Origin: Williamsia sp. 1135
GTDB taxonomy: Bacteria; Actinomycetota; Actinomycetes; Mycobacteriales; Mycobacteriaceae
DNA: 64,000 nt
Direction: 5' to 3'
Assembly (NCBI RefSeq): GCF_002095395.1
Contig: NZ_MJEI01000104.1
Location: 171,345-235,344, forward strand
Each line of letters starts with the position of its first letter. The stretch's first letter is position 1. The position numbers were made by a program, and so were the translations under genes. This document shows, in pieces, positions 1-7,976 of the stretch. The notes under the pieces were generated by a model, which was given only the letters and a program-made list of their open reading frames with translations, was not told where the DNA came from and did no database searches.

Positions 1-687
1 GATCTGGATGAACGGATGCCCTGCGTACCGAATCGACAGCCGGCGTTGATTGTCGGCCTCGGCCTCGTAATCCAGTTCGGCGAGGATGTTGCCCGTGATC
101 TCGCGGACGAACGACTGCGGATCGACCGTCGGGAGCAACTTCTTGTACAGCCGCAGGGCGATCGCCAGATTCTTGAGGTCGGCGCGGACCACCCGGTCGA
201 TACCCGGATACTGCACTTTCACCGCCACCGCGCGGCCGCCGGTCAGCGTGGCGCGGTAGACCTGTCCGATCGAGGCCGCGGCGATGGGTTCGGGATCGAT
301 GTCGGCGATCTCGGACATCTTCGGACCCAGCTCGTCTTCGAGCACGCCGAGCATCGTCGCATTGGAGACGCGAGGTGCGTTGTCGCGCAGGACGGCCAGC
401 TTCTGGTTGAACGCGCCGCGCGCCGACCTCGGCACCATGTCGAGATCGAGGAGGGACAGGAACTGCCCCACCTTCATCGCGGCGCCCTTCATCGACCCGA
501 GCACGGTGATCAGTTCGTCGGCGGCGGCCAGCGCGTCCTGCTCCGCGCGCAGGCGCCGCTCATCGTGGGATCCACCGAGTGTCACCGCCCGCGAACGGAC
601 CCGTCTGATCGCGGAATGCGCGGCGATCTTGCCCAGTTCTCCGCCTCGGCGGAGTTGCGAGGCGGACAACTCGTCGTCGGCACTCAC
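1..687 (-). CDS. AarF/UbiB (ABC1) family protein kinase-like, C-terminus beyond window
   Basis: Atypical kinase of the ABC1/ADCK/UbiB superfamily; members bind ATP and affect isoprenoid-quinone or lipid metabolism, usually at the membrane. The 229 visible residues carry the family hallmarks: the KxGQ motif (MKVGQFLSLLD) near residue 90, the AAASIGQVYRA stretch that replaces a glycine-rich loop, and the VAVKVQYPGI invariant lysine segment. The GTG at 687 is chosen because the ATG slightly upstream runs into a stop after seven codons. The kinase catalytic half lies outside the window. It begins 33 bases after mnhG on the same strand, so co-transcription with the Mrp operon is possible but no functional link is known. 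Substrate is unknown. Confidence 0.85.
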   Translation of the reverse strand, partial: MSADDELSASQLRRGGELGKIAAHSAIRRVRSRAVTLGGSHDERRLRAEQDALAAADELITVLGSMKGAAMKVGQFLSLLDLDMVPRSARGAFNQKLAVLRDNAPRVSNATMLGVLEDELGPKMSEIADIDPEPIAAASIGQVYRATLTGGRAVAVKVQYPGIDRVVRADLKNLAIALRLYKKLLPTVDPQSFVREITGNILAELDYEAEADNQRRLSIRYAGHPFIQI

Positions 688-720
688 CGCGGGTCGACCT
701 TCATGGGTGGGCAGGTGACA

Positions 721-1053
721 TCAGTCGGTGCGCGGCGATTCGACGTCGTCGGAATCGATGAGGTCGTCGCGGATGCGTTGCTCCTGATATGCCAGCTTGC
801 CGACCCGGTGCGCGATGACCGGCGCCGTGAGGAGCGCGAAGATGCCCGACAGCACCAGCATGCCGAAATCGATAGTGTCCCAGAGGCGGACGCCCGCACC
901 GACGAGGACCAGGATCAGGCCGAGGGTCTGCGGTTTGGTGGCGGCGTGCATCCGCGTCATGGTGTCGGGGAACCGCAAGATACCGATGGACGCGGTGAAC
1001 GCCATGGTGGATCCGGTCAGCAAAAGTACCGCGACCACGATGTCAGCGATCAT
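721..1053 (-). CDS. mnhG: Mrp Na+(K+)/H+ antiporter subunit G
   Basis: Small membrane subunit of the multi-subunit Mrp cation/proton antiporter. The 110-residue product has three hydrophobic segments and the MnhG/MrpG family core (GILRFPDTMTRMHAATKPQTLG), ending in a short charged tail. The ATG at 1053 lies inside the end of mnhF (11-base overlap), typical of a translationally coupled operon. A longer reading from 1113 would add 20 residues without family similarity. Last gene of the operon mnhA-C-D-E-F-G. Confidence 0.92.
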   Translation of the reverse strand: MIADIVVAVLLLTGSTMAFTASIGILRFPDTMTRMHAATKPQTLGLILVLVGAGVRLWDTIDFGMLVLSGIFALLTAPVIAHRVGKLAYQEQRIRDDLIDSDDVESPRTD

Positions 1054-1324
1054 GCTCGCCCACACCTTCGTTGTCCCGGACCCGGAATCGGGCGACCGCC
1101 ACGGACCCGACAAAACTCAACAGTGACAGCGCGACGATCCCGGACACCACCGTCGAGTCCTCCGAGTAGGCGGCCCAGACCGCGAGCGAACACATCGCGA
1201 CAGCCACCGCGGTGTCGAGGGCGACGAGACGGTCCAACGTGTTGGGCCCGATCAGCATGCGGGCGGTGGTGAGAACCGACGCCGCCAACAGCAGACCTGC
1301 CGCGATCATCCACACGTACGTCAT
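1043..1324 (-). CDS. mnhF: Mrp Na+(K+)/H+ antiporter subunit F
   Basis: 93-residue membrane subunit of the Mrp antiporter with three predicted transmembrane helices and the family signature RMLIGPNTLDRLVALDT. The start ATG at 1324 gives the usual family length; the open frame extends upstream antisense-like into mnhE without similarity. It sits 55 bases after mnhE, the only real gap inside this operon, and a 19-codon open frame (MSVISTHR...) lies in that gap and stops at the mnhF start; whether it is translated is not known. Confidence 0.92.
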   Translation of the reverse strand: MTYVWMIAAGLLLAASVLTTARMLIGPNTLDRLVALDTAVAVAMCSLAVWAAYSEDSTVVSGIVALSLLSFVGSVAVARFRVRDNEGVGEHDR

Positions 1325-1379
1325 GAGACCGCTCCGCCGTCGGCCGGCAGACCTGTCCGGTGGGTCGAGATCACGCTCA

Positions 1380-2129
1380 TCAGATACCTCCCCGTGGGTA
1401 GTCGCCGGCGCTGAGGTCGTCGTCGATGCCGTGATACGGGCTGGCCCGCCACTCATGGTCCCGCTCGAAGCCGCGAATGAACAGCCGCTCGATGGTTTCG
1501 ATCTGCTTGTAGAAGGCCTTGACCTTCTCCGGCGAGCTCGCGTCGAACAGGTGCACGTAGAGCAATCGACGGCTGTGATCGATCTCGACGACCATGGTGC
1601 CGGGGACGAGGTTGAGGTAGTCGACCGCAAGAGTCAGGACCATGTCCGATTTGATGGCGAGCCGGGCGCGCAGCACAGCGCTCAGCGGCGGCTTGGCCGG
1701 CCGGACCGCGGCCCAGGCGACCTGCGCGCTCGAGATGAAGAATGCAGCGATGAGTCGGGCAGCCAGTTCGAGGAGCGTGAGGGGGTGGATGCGGCCCTCG
1801 ACCGGCACCCGGGGCAGCGGCAACGCGATCAGCACCAGCAGTGCCACCCCGATCCCGGTGAAGACGTTCGCGAGATCGTAGGTACCCCAGAGCAGTACCC
1901 ACACGAAGGTCAGCCAGGTCACGTTCCACAGCCGTACGGCAACCTCGCGCCGGTTGCCACCGAACCACCGCTTGATCTGGATCCTGGCGCGGAACCAGAA
2001 GATGGTCCGGGCGATGTACCAGGCCAGAAAGATGACCGAGAAGCGCCAGGCGTTGACGAGGGCAGCCCGGATCGGGCCCCGCGGTGGGGGAGGCTGCGGC
2101 CGGGAGTGGGTGGTGGGCTCACTGCTCAT
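1380..2129 (-). CDS. mnhE: Mrp Na+(K+)/H+ antiporter subunit E
   Basis: Subunit E of the Mrp antiporter, 249 residues, longer than the roughly 160 residues common in Bacillus because of an N-terminal Pro/Arg-rich cytoplasmic stretch and a hydrophilic C-terminal tail. Core signatures are the hydrophobic block TWLTFVWVLLWG and the stretch LTLAVDYLNLVPGTMVVEID. The ATG at 2129 is preferred over a GTG four codons upstream because a strong ribosome binding site (ggaggtgatc) sits at the right distance from it. It begins two bases before the mnhD stop is complete, so the two are coupled. Confidence 0.92.
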   Translation of the reverse strand: MSSEPTTHSRPQPPPPRGPIRAALVNAWRFSVIFLAWYIARTIFWFRARIQIKRWFGGNRREVAVRLWNVTWLTFVWVLLWGTYDLANVFTGIGVALLVLIALPLPRVPVEGRIHPLTLLELAARLIAAFFISSAQVAWAAVRPAKPPLSAVLRARLAIKSDMVLTLAVDYLNLVPGTMVVEIDHSRRLLYVHLFDASSPEKVKAFYKQIETIERLFIRGFERDHEWRASPYHGIDDDLSAGDYPRGGI

Positions 2130-2130
2130 C

Positions 2131-3741
2131 TCACCGATCACCTCCCAGCACGGCGTTGAGGTAGATGCTGGAGTCCGTCAGGTCGGCTGCGGCCTGGTCG
2201 GTGAACTCGAAGATCGGGCCCGCCCACAGGGTCAGGATGATGCCCGCGCCGACCATCGCGATGGTCGGGATGACCATCCCGATCGGCATCCGGCCGACGT
2301 CGGCACGGTCGTCGTACGCCACATCGTCGTCGTCACCCCCGAGGAGTGCGGCCGGCCCGGCGTCGGCGAGGTCGCCTTCGGGAGCGTCGGCGCGGGGACG
2401 CCAGAACGCCTTGGTCCACACGCGGGCGACCACGTACAGGGTCAGCAGACTGGTCACGACGGACCCGGCCACCAGTGTCCAGGCCAGTACGCTGCCATCT
2501 TGGACACCGGCTTCGATGAGCGCGACCTTGCCGATGAAGCCCGAGAACGGCGGGATGCCACCGAGGTTGAGGGCCGGGATCAGGAACAGCGCGGCGAGCA
2601 GCGGACTGGCAGCCAGGCCGCCGAGCCGGCGCAGCGAGGCAGACCCCGCCTGCCGTTCGATCAGACCCACCACCAGGAACAGGGTCGTCTGCACGAGAAT
2701 GTGGTGGGCCACGTAGTAGATGGCGCTCGAGAGTCCGAACTCCGTGGACAGCGCGATGCCGAAGATCATGTAACCGATGTGGCTGACCAGCGTGAACGAC
2801 AGCAATCGTTTGATGTCGGACTGGGCGATGGCACCGAAGATGCCGACCAGCATGGTCAGCAGTCCGGCAACCAGCAGGACCCGATCCATCGAGCCACCGG
2901 GGAACAGCAGGGTGTGCGCCCGGATGATCGCGTAGACGCCGACCTTGGTCAGCAATCCCGCGAAGACCGCGGTGACCGGGGCAGGGGCGGTCGGATAGGA
3001 GTCGGGCAGCCACGTCGACAGGGGGAACACCGCGGCCTTGATGCCGAACGCCACCAGCAACACGGCGTACAGCGCGCCCTTTGTCCCATCGGGGACGTCT
3101 TCGAGGCGCACCGCCATCTCGGCGAGGTTCAGGGTCCCGGTGGCCGCGTACGCGAAGGCGATGCCCGCGAGGAACACCAGCGACGACACCATCGACACCA
3201 TCACGTAGGAGACACCCGCGCGCACACGGTCGGCGCTGGCACCGAGGGTGAGCAGCACGAAACTCGCGGCGAGGAGCACCTCGAACGAGACGAACAGATT
3301 GAACATGTCGCCGGCGAGAAACGCGTTGCAGACGCCGGTGCACAGCAGTAGATAGGTCGGCAGGAAGATCGACACCGGCTGTTCGGTGGTGCCGTCGCGG
3401 ATACCCTGGCCGACCGCGTAGAGCATGACGCAGAGCAGGACTGCCGTCGACACGACCAGCATCAGAGCCGAGAGCTGGTCGGCCACGAGGGTCACACCGA
3501 GCGGACCGACATCGCCGCCCTTGGAGTCCCAGCCTCCGATGTGCAAGGCGTACGTGCCATCGCGATTGGTGAGGTACAGCAGCAGGCAGGCCGCGACGAA
3601 GGCGACGGTGATGGCACTGATGGTGACCATGCGCTGAAAGCGGGGATAGCGCCCCATGATCAGCGTCAGGACGGTCCCGATCATCGGGACCAGCACCGGG
3701 GTGACGATGAGCGTGGGGAACCACGCGTTCGACAACGTCAT
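2131..3741 (-). CDS. mnhD: Mrp Na+(K+)/H+ antiporter subunit D
   Basis: Large membrane subunit homologous to the NuoL/M/N proton-pumping subunits of complex I. The 536 residues contain about fourteen hydrophobic segments and the proton-antiporter core with the conserved lysine region (GIKAAVFPLSTWLPDSYPTAPAPV) and the helix LLTKVGVYAIIRA. A hydrophilic tail of about 60 residues with acidic runs (GDDDDVAYDDRADVG) interrupts the last two helices, which is unusual. The gene overlaps mnhC by four bases (ATGA). Confidence 0.95.
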   Translation of the reverse strand: MTLSNAWFPTLIVTPVLVPMIGTVLTLIMGRYPRFQRMVTISAITVAFVAACLLLYLTNRDGTYALHIGGWDSKGGDVGPLGVTLVADQLSALMLVVSTAVLLCVMLYAVGQGIRDGTTEQPVSIFLPTYLLLCTGVCNAFLAGDMFNLFVSFEVLLAASFVLLTLGASADRVRAGVSYVMVSMVSSLVFLAGIAFAYAATGTLNLAEMAVRLEDVPDGTKGALYAVLLVAFGIKAAVFPLSTWLPDSYPTAPAPVTAVFAGLLTKVGVYAIIRAHTLLFPGGSMDRVLLVAGLLTMLVGIFGAIAQSDIKRLLSFTLVSHIGYMIFGIALSTEFGLSSAIYYVAHHILVQTTLFLVVGLIERQAGSASLRRLGGLAASPLLAALFLIPALNLGGIPPFSGFIGKVALIEAGVQDGSVLAWTLVAGSVVTSLLTLYVVARVWTKAFWRPRADAPEGDLADAGPAALLGGDDDDVAYDDRADVGRMPIGMVIPTIAMVGAGIILTLWAGPIFEFTDQAAADLTDSSIYLNAVLGGDR

Positions 3742-4367
3742 CGCGTCGCACCCCCTTCGGTGTCGTCGTCGAGCCCTGGTTGCTCGTCGGTGTCGGTTTC
3801 TTCGTCGTCGCCGAGTTCGTGACGATCCTCGATGTCGTCGGGTTCGTCAGGATCGGGCAGGACGTCGGTCTCGTGGATCTGCGCCCGCCGGGCCCGGATC
3901 TCCTCTTGGGTCACGGGATTTCCGTCGTCATCGAACAGATCGCCGCGGATGGTGTCCGACCCGGTGACCGGGTCGTCGCTGCGGTCCCGGTCAGGGGCGT
4001 CGAAATTGCGTTGCCGCTTGACCTTCAGATCCTCGGGGTCGTCGTCGACCTCGTCGTCGGTGTTGATCATGAAGCTGCGGTATGCGAGCGAGAGCACGAA
4101 GGCGGCCACGCCCATGGTGATGACGATCGCGGTGAGGACCATGCCCTGCGCCAGTGGATCGGCGTCGGCGCTGCGTTCGTCGGCGGTCCGGCCGATGATG
4201 GGGGGGTTCCCCATCGCGCCCGAGACGGTGACGATGAGCAGGTTGATCGCGTTGCCCACCAACAGCAATCCGAGCAGCATCCGGATGAGGCTGCGCTCGA
4301 GGAGCAGGTAGACGCCGCAAGCGGCCATGAGGCCGACCACGATCAGCAGGCCGAGGTTGATGCTCAC
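3738..4367 (-). CDS. mnhC: Mrp Na+(K+)/H+ antiporter subunit C with long acidic tail
   Basis: NuoK-like small membrane subunit of the Mrp antiporter. Residues 1-105 hold the three transmembrane helices of the family (SINLGLLIVVGLMAACGVYLLLE start, LLLVGNAINLLIV, and GMVLTAIVITMGVAAFVLSLAYR). Unlike the usual 110-120 residue protein, this one has about 95 more residues, very rich in Asp and Glu, ending DEQPGLDDDTEGGATR. The start codon is GTG at 4367, overlapping mnhA by four bases. The tail is probably cytoplasmic; its role is unknown. Confidence 0.93.
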   Translation of the reverse strand: MSINLGLLIVVGLMAACGVYLLLERSLIRMLLGLLLVGNAINLLIVTVSGAMGNPPIIGRTADERSADADPLAQGMVLTAIVITMGVAAFVLSLAYRSFMINTDDEVDDDPEDLKVKRQRNFDAPDRDRSDDPVTGSDTIRGDLFDDDGNPVTQEEIRARRAQIHETDVLPDPDEPDDIEDRHELGDDEETDTDEQPGLDDDTEGGATR

Positions 4368-7252
4368 GACGCCGCCTCCTGCGGCTCACGGCGACGGCGG
4401 GGAGGGTCCTCGTCTAGCCGGGCGCCGAGGCTGCGCAACACGTCGAGGACGAGGCCGACGACGATCAGGTAGACGCCGAGGTCGAAGAAGATGGCAGTGA
4501 CGAGCTTGACATCACCGAAGATCGGCAGGGTGAACTCGAAGGTCGCCGACGACAGTGCAGGCGCTCCGAGCAGGACCGACGCGACCGCTGTACCCACCGA
4601 GAAGCCCAGGCCCACCCCGAGAATGCGTCCTGCGTCGATCGGCAGCGCCTCACCGAGCTCGTACCGTCCGCCTGCGAGGTAGCGCAGAACCAGCGCCAGG
4701 CCCATCGTCAACCCGCCCGCGAAGCCGCCGCCGGGCGCGTTGTGACCTGCGTAGAAGAAATACAGCGACAGCACGATCATGGTCGGGAAGATGATCCGGG
4801 TGGTCGCCTCGAGCACCATCGAGCGATGTCGAGGGTCGCGGAAGTTGCTGCCGCGCAACCAGGTCGTCCGTTCGCCGAACTGTTCCTTGCCGTCGGATTC
4901 GGGCCGCGGCGTACGGGCGCGGGTGGCGTCGGCGACTCGCGGCGCCGCACCGAAGCGGCGGTGTCGGAAGACCATCGACGCCACACCGGTCGCCGCGACC
5001 AGCAGGACCGACACCTCGCCGAGGGTGTCCCAGGCACGGATGTCGACGAGCAGGACGTTGACCGCGTTGGAGCCGTCGCCGTACTTGTATGCCGCATTGG
5101 GTAGTTCGGACGCCATCGGCACGGTGGTTCGAGCCGCGGCGGCGAACAGGCCGACCAGGACCAGCAAGGCACCGAACGCGAGACCGAGCAGGGCCCGCAG
5201 CGGCTTGAACCCGGTTGCGTGCCGCGACTCGGCCTCTGCAGGCAACTTGCGCAGGACGAGCACGAAGATGACGAGGGTCAGTGTCTCCACGAGGAACTGG
5301 GTCAGGGCCAGGTCAGGCGCGCCGTGCAGGGCGAACAAAACGCCACAGCTGTAGCCCGTGACACCGACCACCAGGACGGCCGCGAGGCGATTGCGGAGCA
5401 CCGCCGCCGCTATCGCGGACGCGATCATGATGCCGCCGATGACCAGCTGCACCGGTGACTCGAACCCGTTGAGTTCCAGGCGATTGCGCGCGCCGGTGAA
5501 CAGCACGATCGTCGGCAGCAGCACCAAGGTCACGATGATGATGCCCTGGGTCAGCGGCAGGGAACCGCGCTGGGTGTTTCGGGTCAGGTTGATGGAGATG
5601 GTGTCGGCGCCGCGCAGGACGGCGTCGTAGATCCGGTCGGCGTTACCGAGCGCGGGCTTGACGAAGCCGAGGCGGCCCAATTCGCGGACCAGGGCGAACA
5701 ACGCGGTGCCGAACACGATCGCGATGGCGCTGAGCAGTAGTGGCAGGTTGAAGCCGTGCCAGAGGGCGAGATGGACGAGTTCTTCGGAGCCGTAGCTGGT
5801 GACGGTGTCGGCGTACGGCTCGAACCGTGCACCGAGCAGACCCGACAGCGGCCCGAAGGCGACGCCCGCCACGGCGAGGAACAGGGCGGGCAGCTGAAAC
5901 GCGAGGTTCGGCTTGTGCATCTTGGCGACGGCGGGGCTGGGCTCTGTCTTGCGCTTGCGACCGAACGCACCCCAGATGAATCGGAGCGAGTAGGCGACGG
6001 TGAGGATCGACCCGAGCACCAGGACGATCACCACGACCGGTCCCTGCCAGGCACTGAGCGCCCCGGTGTCCCAGATCTCGGCGAAGGCGGTCTCTTTGCC
6101 GACGAATCCGAGGGTGAGCGGTATCCCGGCCATGCTGGCGGCGGCCAGGGCGGCGATGACCGCGAGCAGCGGGGTTTCTTTACCGAGGCGGGCGAGCTTG
6201 CGCAGGTCCCGCGTGCCGGTCGAGTGGTCGATGATGCCGACCACCATGAACAGCGCTGCCTTGAAGAATGCGTGGGCCACGAGCATCGCGAGTGCGGCCA
6301 TCGCCACGTCGGCGTCACCGATGCCCACCAGCACCATCAGGAACCCGAGCTGCGAGACGGTGCCGAAGGCCAGGACCAACTTGAGGTCGTACTCGCGCAG
6401 CGAACGGAATCCGCCGAGCAGCATCGTCACCATTCCCAGCCCGACGACGAGGACGTGCCACGACACCAGGTCGGAGAACGCGGGTGCGAGCCGGGCGACC
6501 AGGAAGATGCCGGCCTTCACCATCGCGGCGGCGTGCAGGTATGCGCTGACCGGGGTCGGTGCTGCCATGGCGCCGGGCAACCAGAAGTGGAACGGGAAGA
6601 TCGCGGACTTGCTCAGCGCGCCGACGAGGATCAGCACGATCGCGACCGTCACCGACCATCCGACGGGTGGGTTCGCGATGATCTCCGACAGCGAGTACGA
6701 CCCGGCGGCCTCGCCGAGCATGATGATGCCGACCAGCATCGCCAGGCCACCGGCAGTGGTGACGAGCAGGGCCTGGGTCGCGGCGCGGCGACTGGTCGCA
6801 CGAACCGCGTAGAAGCCGACGAGAAGGAACGACAGGACTGTCGTCAATTCCCAGAAGATGTAGAGCACGAGCATGTTGTCGCTGCAGACGAGCCCGAACA
6901 TGGCGCCTGCGAAGGCAACCATCTCCCCGCCGAAGCCGGCCACCCGTCGTCGCGTCTCGCTGAAGTACTCGGCGCAGTAGCAGAGGACGAGCGCGCCCAC
7001 CCCGAGGACGAGGACGGACATGATCGCGGCAAGGGTGTCGAACCGCAGATCGATGTTCATCTGGAGTTCGGGGACCCAGGTGATGGACTCGGTGCGGATC
7101 CCGTCTGCCTCGTCGGGCCAGTTGGCGAAGACCCAGACGAGTCCTCCGAACGGTGCCAGGGCGAGCACATAGAAACCCCGCCGGCCCAGCCACGTGATGA
7201 TCCCAGGCGCCAGCGCAGCCGTGATGGCCAAGGCGGCCAGTACTGCGATCAA
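4364..7252 (-). CDS. mnhA: Mrp Na+(K+)/H+ antiporter subunit A fused to subunit B
   Basis: Largest antiporter subunit, 962 residues. The N-terminal two thirds is a NuoL-like proton channel (conserved GALSKSAIFPFHFWLPGAMA and HAFFKAALFMVVG segments). Around residues 610-690 is the MbhD/DUF4040 module (GAPDLALTQFLVETL), and residues about 815-940 form a complete MnhB domain (FFYAGHNAPGGGFAGGL). The A-B fusion is the usual arrangement in actinobacteria and explains why no separate mnhB exists. The start is a TTG at 7252; no better ATG or GTG lies nearby. First gene of the operon, transcribed away from the lipoprotein gene at 7544. Confidence 0.95.
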   Translation of the reverse strand: MIAVLAALAITAALAPGIITWLGRRGFYVLALAPFGGLVWVFANWPDEADGIRTESITWVPELQMNIDLRFDTLAAIMSVLVLGVGALVLCYCAEYFSETRRRVAGFGGEMVAFAGAMFGLVCSDNMLVLYIFWELTTVLSFLLVGFYAVRATSRRAATQALLVTTAGGLAMLVGIIMLGEAAGSYSLSEIIANPPVGWSVTVAIVLILVGALSKSAIFPFHFWLPGAMAAPTPVSAYLHAAAMVKAGIFLVARLAPAFSDLVSWHVLVVGLGMVTMLLGGFRSLREYDLKLVLAFGTVSQLGFLMVLVGIGDADVAMAALAMLVAHAFFKAALFMVVGIIDHSTGTRDLRKLARLGKETPLLAVIAALAAASMAGIPLTLGFVGKETAFAEIWDTGALSAWQGPVVVIVLVLGSILTVAYSLRFIWGAFGRKRKTEPSPAVAKMHKPNLAFQLPALFLAVAGVAFGPLSGLLGARFEPYADTVTSYGSEELVHLALWHGFNLPLLLSAIAIVFGTALFALVRELGRLGFVKPALGNADRIYDAVLRGADTISINLTRNTQRGSLPLTQGIIIVTLVLLPTIVLFTGARNRLELNGFESPVQLVIGGIMIASAIAAAVLRNRLAAVLVVGVTGYSCGVLFALHGAPDLALTQFLVETLTLVIFVLVLRKLPAEAESRHATGFKPLRALLGLAFGALLVLVGLFAAAARTTVPMASELPNAAYKYGDGSNAVNVLLVDIRAWDTLGEVSVLLVAATGVASMVFRHRRFGAAPRVADATRARTPRPESDGKEQFGERTTWLRGSNFRDPRHRSMVLEATTRIIFPTMIVLSLYFFYAGHNAPGGGFAGGLTMGLALVLRYLAGGRYELGEALPIDAGRILGVGLGFSVGTAVASVLLGAPALSSATFEFTLPIFGDVKLVTAIFFDLGVYLIVVGLVLDVLRSLGARLDEDPPRRRREPQEAAS

Positions 7253-7543
7253 GGGGCACTCCGTCGATCAGGTGGGCGGGGTGTCGGGCGCGGAGAGAGG
7301 TGGCGGCGAACTACGCACCGACCAATGGCCGCGAGAAGTCGCACTGAGTGGTTTCGCCTCACTCTCCAGGTCTTCAGTCTACCGTTAGCGCTGCTAGGTG
7401 ACGTATTCGGGTGAGGACGGCCCGGCTGACGCAACTCGCCGGTGCCCGTCCGATTCCCGCGAGCGGGGCCCTTCGCGGCAGGTCACATGAAGAACCGGCA
7501 GGTGTTCCACGCGAGCTCCGAGGTCACCACTTAGGCTGTCCTC

Positions 7544-7966
7544 ATGAATCGGGTGCGGGTCTTGGTGATCCTGTTTTTCGCGGGTGCGATGTTGTTGGTG
7601 GGTGCGTGTGGCGGCGACGACGCGAAGTCGCCTACCGAGAGCCCCGGATCGGTGGCGCTGCCCGATGATTTTCCCGAGCAGGTACCGCTGATCGAGGGCT
7701 CGGTACTCGCCGCCGGGGGAACCGCGAAGGAAGGCTGGAACCTCACGGTGGCCGGTGCTGCGGATGCCGGTAACCCGTTCGACAACGCATCCACCCAACT
7801 CACCGACGGAGGCTTCACCGAGGAGTTCGCGCGAGAAGAGGGCGGACAGACGGTGAAGGGGTACTCCGCCGACAAGGACGGGAAAACCTACACCGTGGTG
7901 ATCGGCACCACCGCCGGGTCGGCGGTCGGACCGAACTCCATCACCTACCTGGTATCCGTGCGCTGA
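7544..7966 (+). CDS. putative lipoprotein of unknown function
   Basis: 140-residue exported lipoprotein. The N-terminus has two arginines, a hydrophobic stretch and a lipobox LVGAC with the acylated Cys at residue 22, followed by a low-complexity linker (GGDDAKSPTESPGS). The rest (residues 45-140) is a small beta-rich globular domain without a motif I recognise. It is divergent from the Mrp operon and convergent with the ATPase gene, so it is probably a single-gene unit. The shared upstream region of 291 bases (7253-7543) shows no other gene. Confidence 0.8.
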   Translation: MNRVRVLVILFFAGAMLLVGACGGDDAKSPTESPGSVALPDDFPEQVPLIEGSVLAAGGTAKEGWNLTVAGAADAGNPFDNASTQLTDGGFTEEFAREEGGQTVKGYSADKDGKTYTVVIGTTAGSAVGPNSITYLVSVR

Positions 7967-7976
7967 TCTGATCGGA

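Noticed and set aside
1954..3351. Long plus-strand open frame of 465 codons opposite mnhD/mnhE
   Set aside because: Charged, repetitive, low-complexity translation (Arg, Gln, Asp, His) typical of an antisense shadow of a GC-rich gene; the minus-strand gene has clear Mrp similarity.
5756..7414. 552-codon plus-strand open frame opposite mnhA
   Set aside because: No hydrophobic core or known motif and the opposite frame is an intact 962-residue antiporter subunit; a codon-bias shadow.
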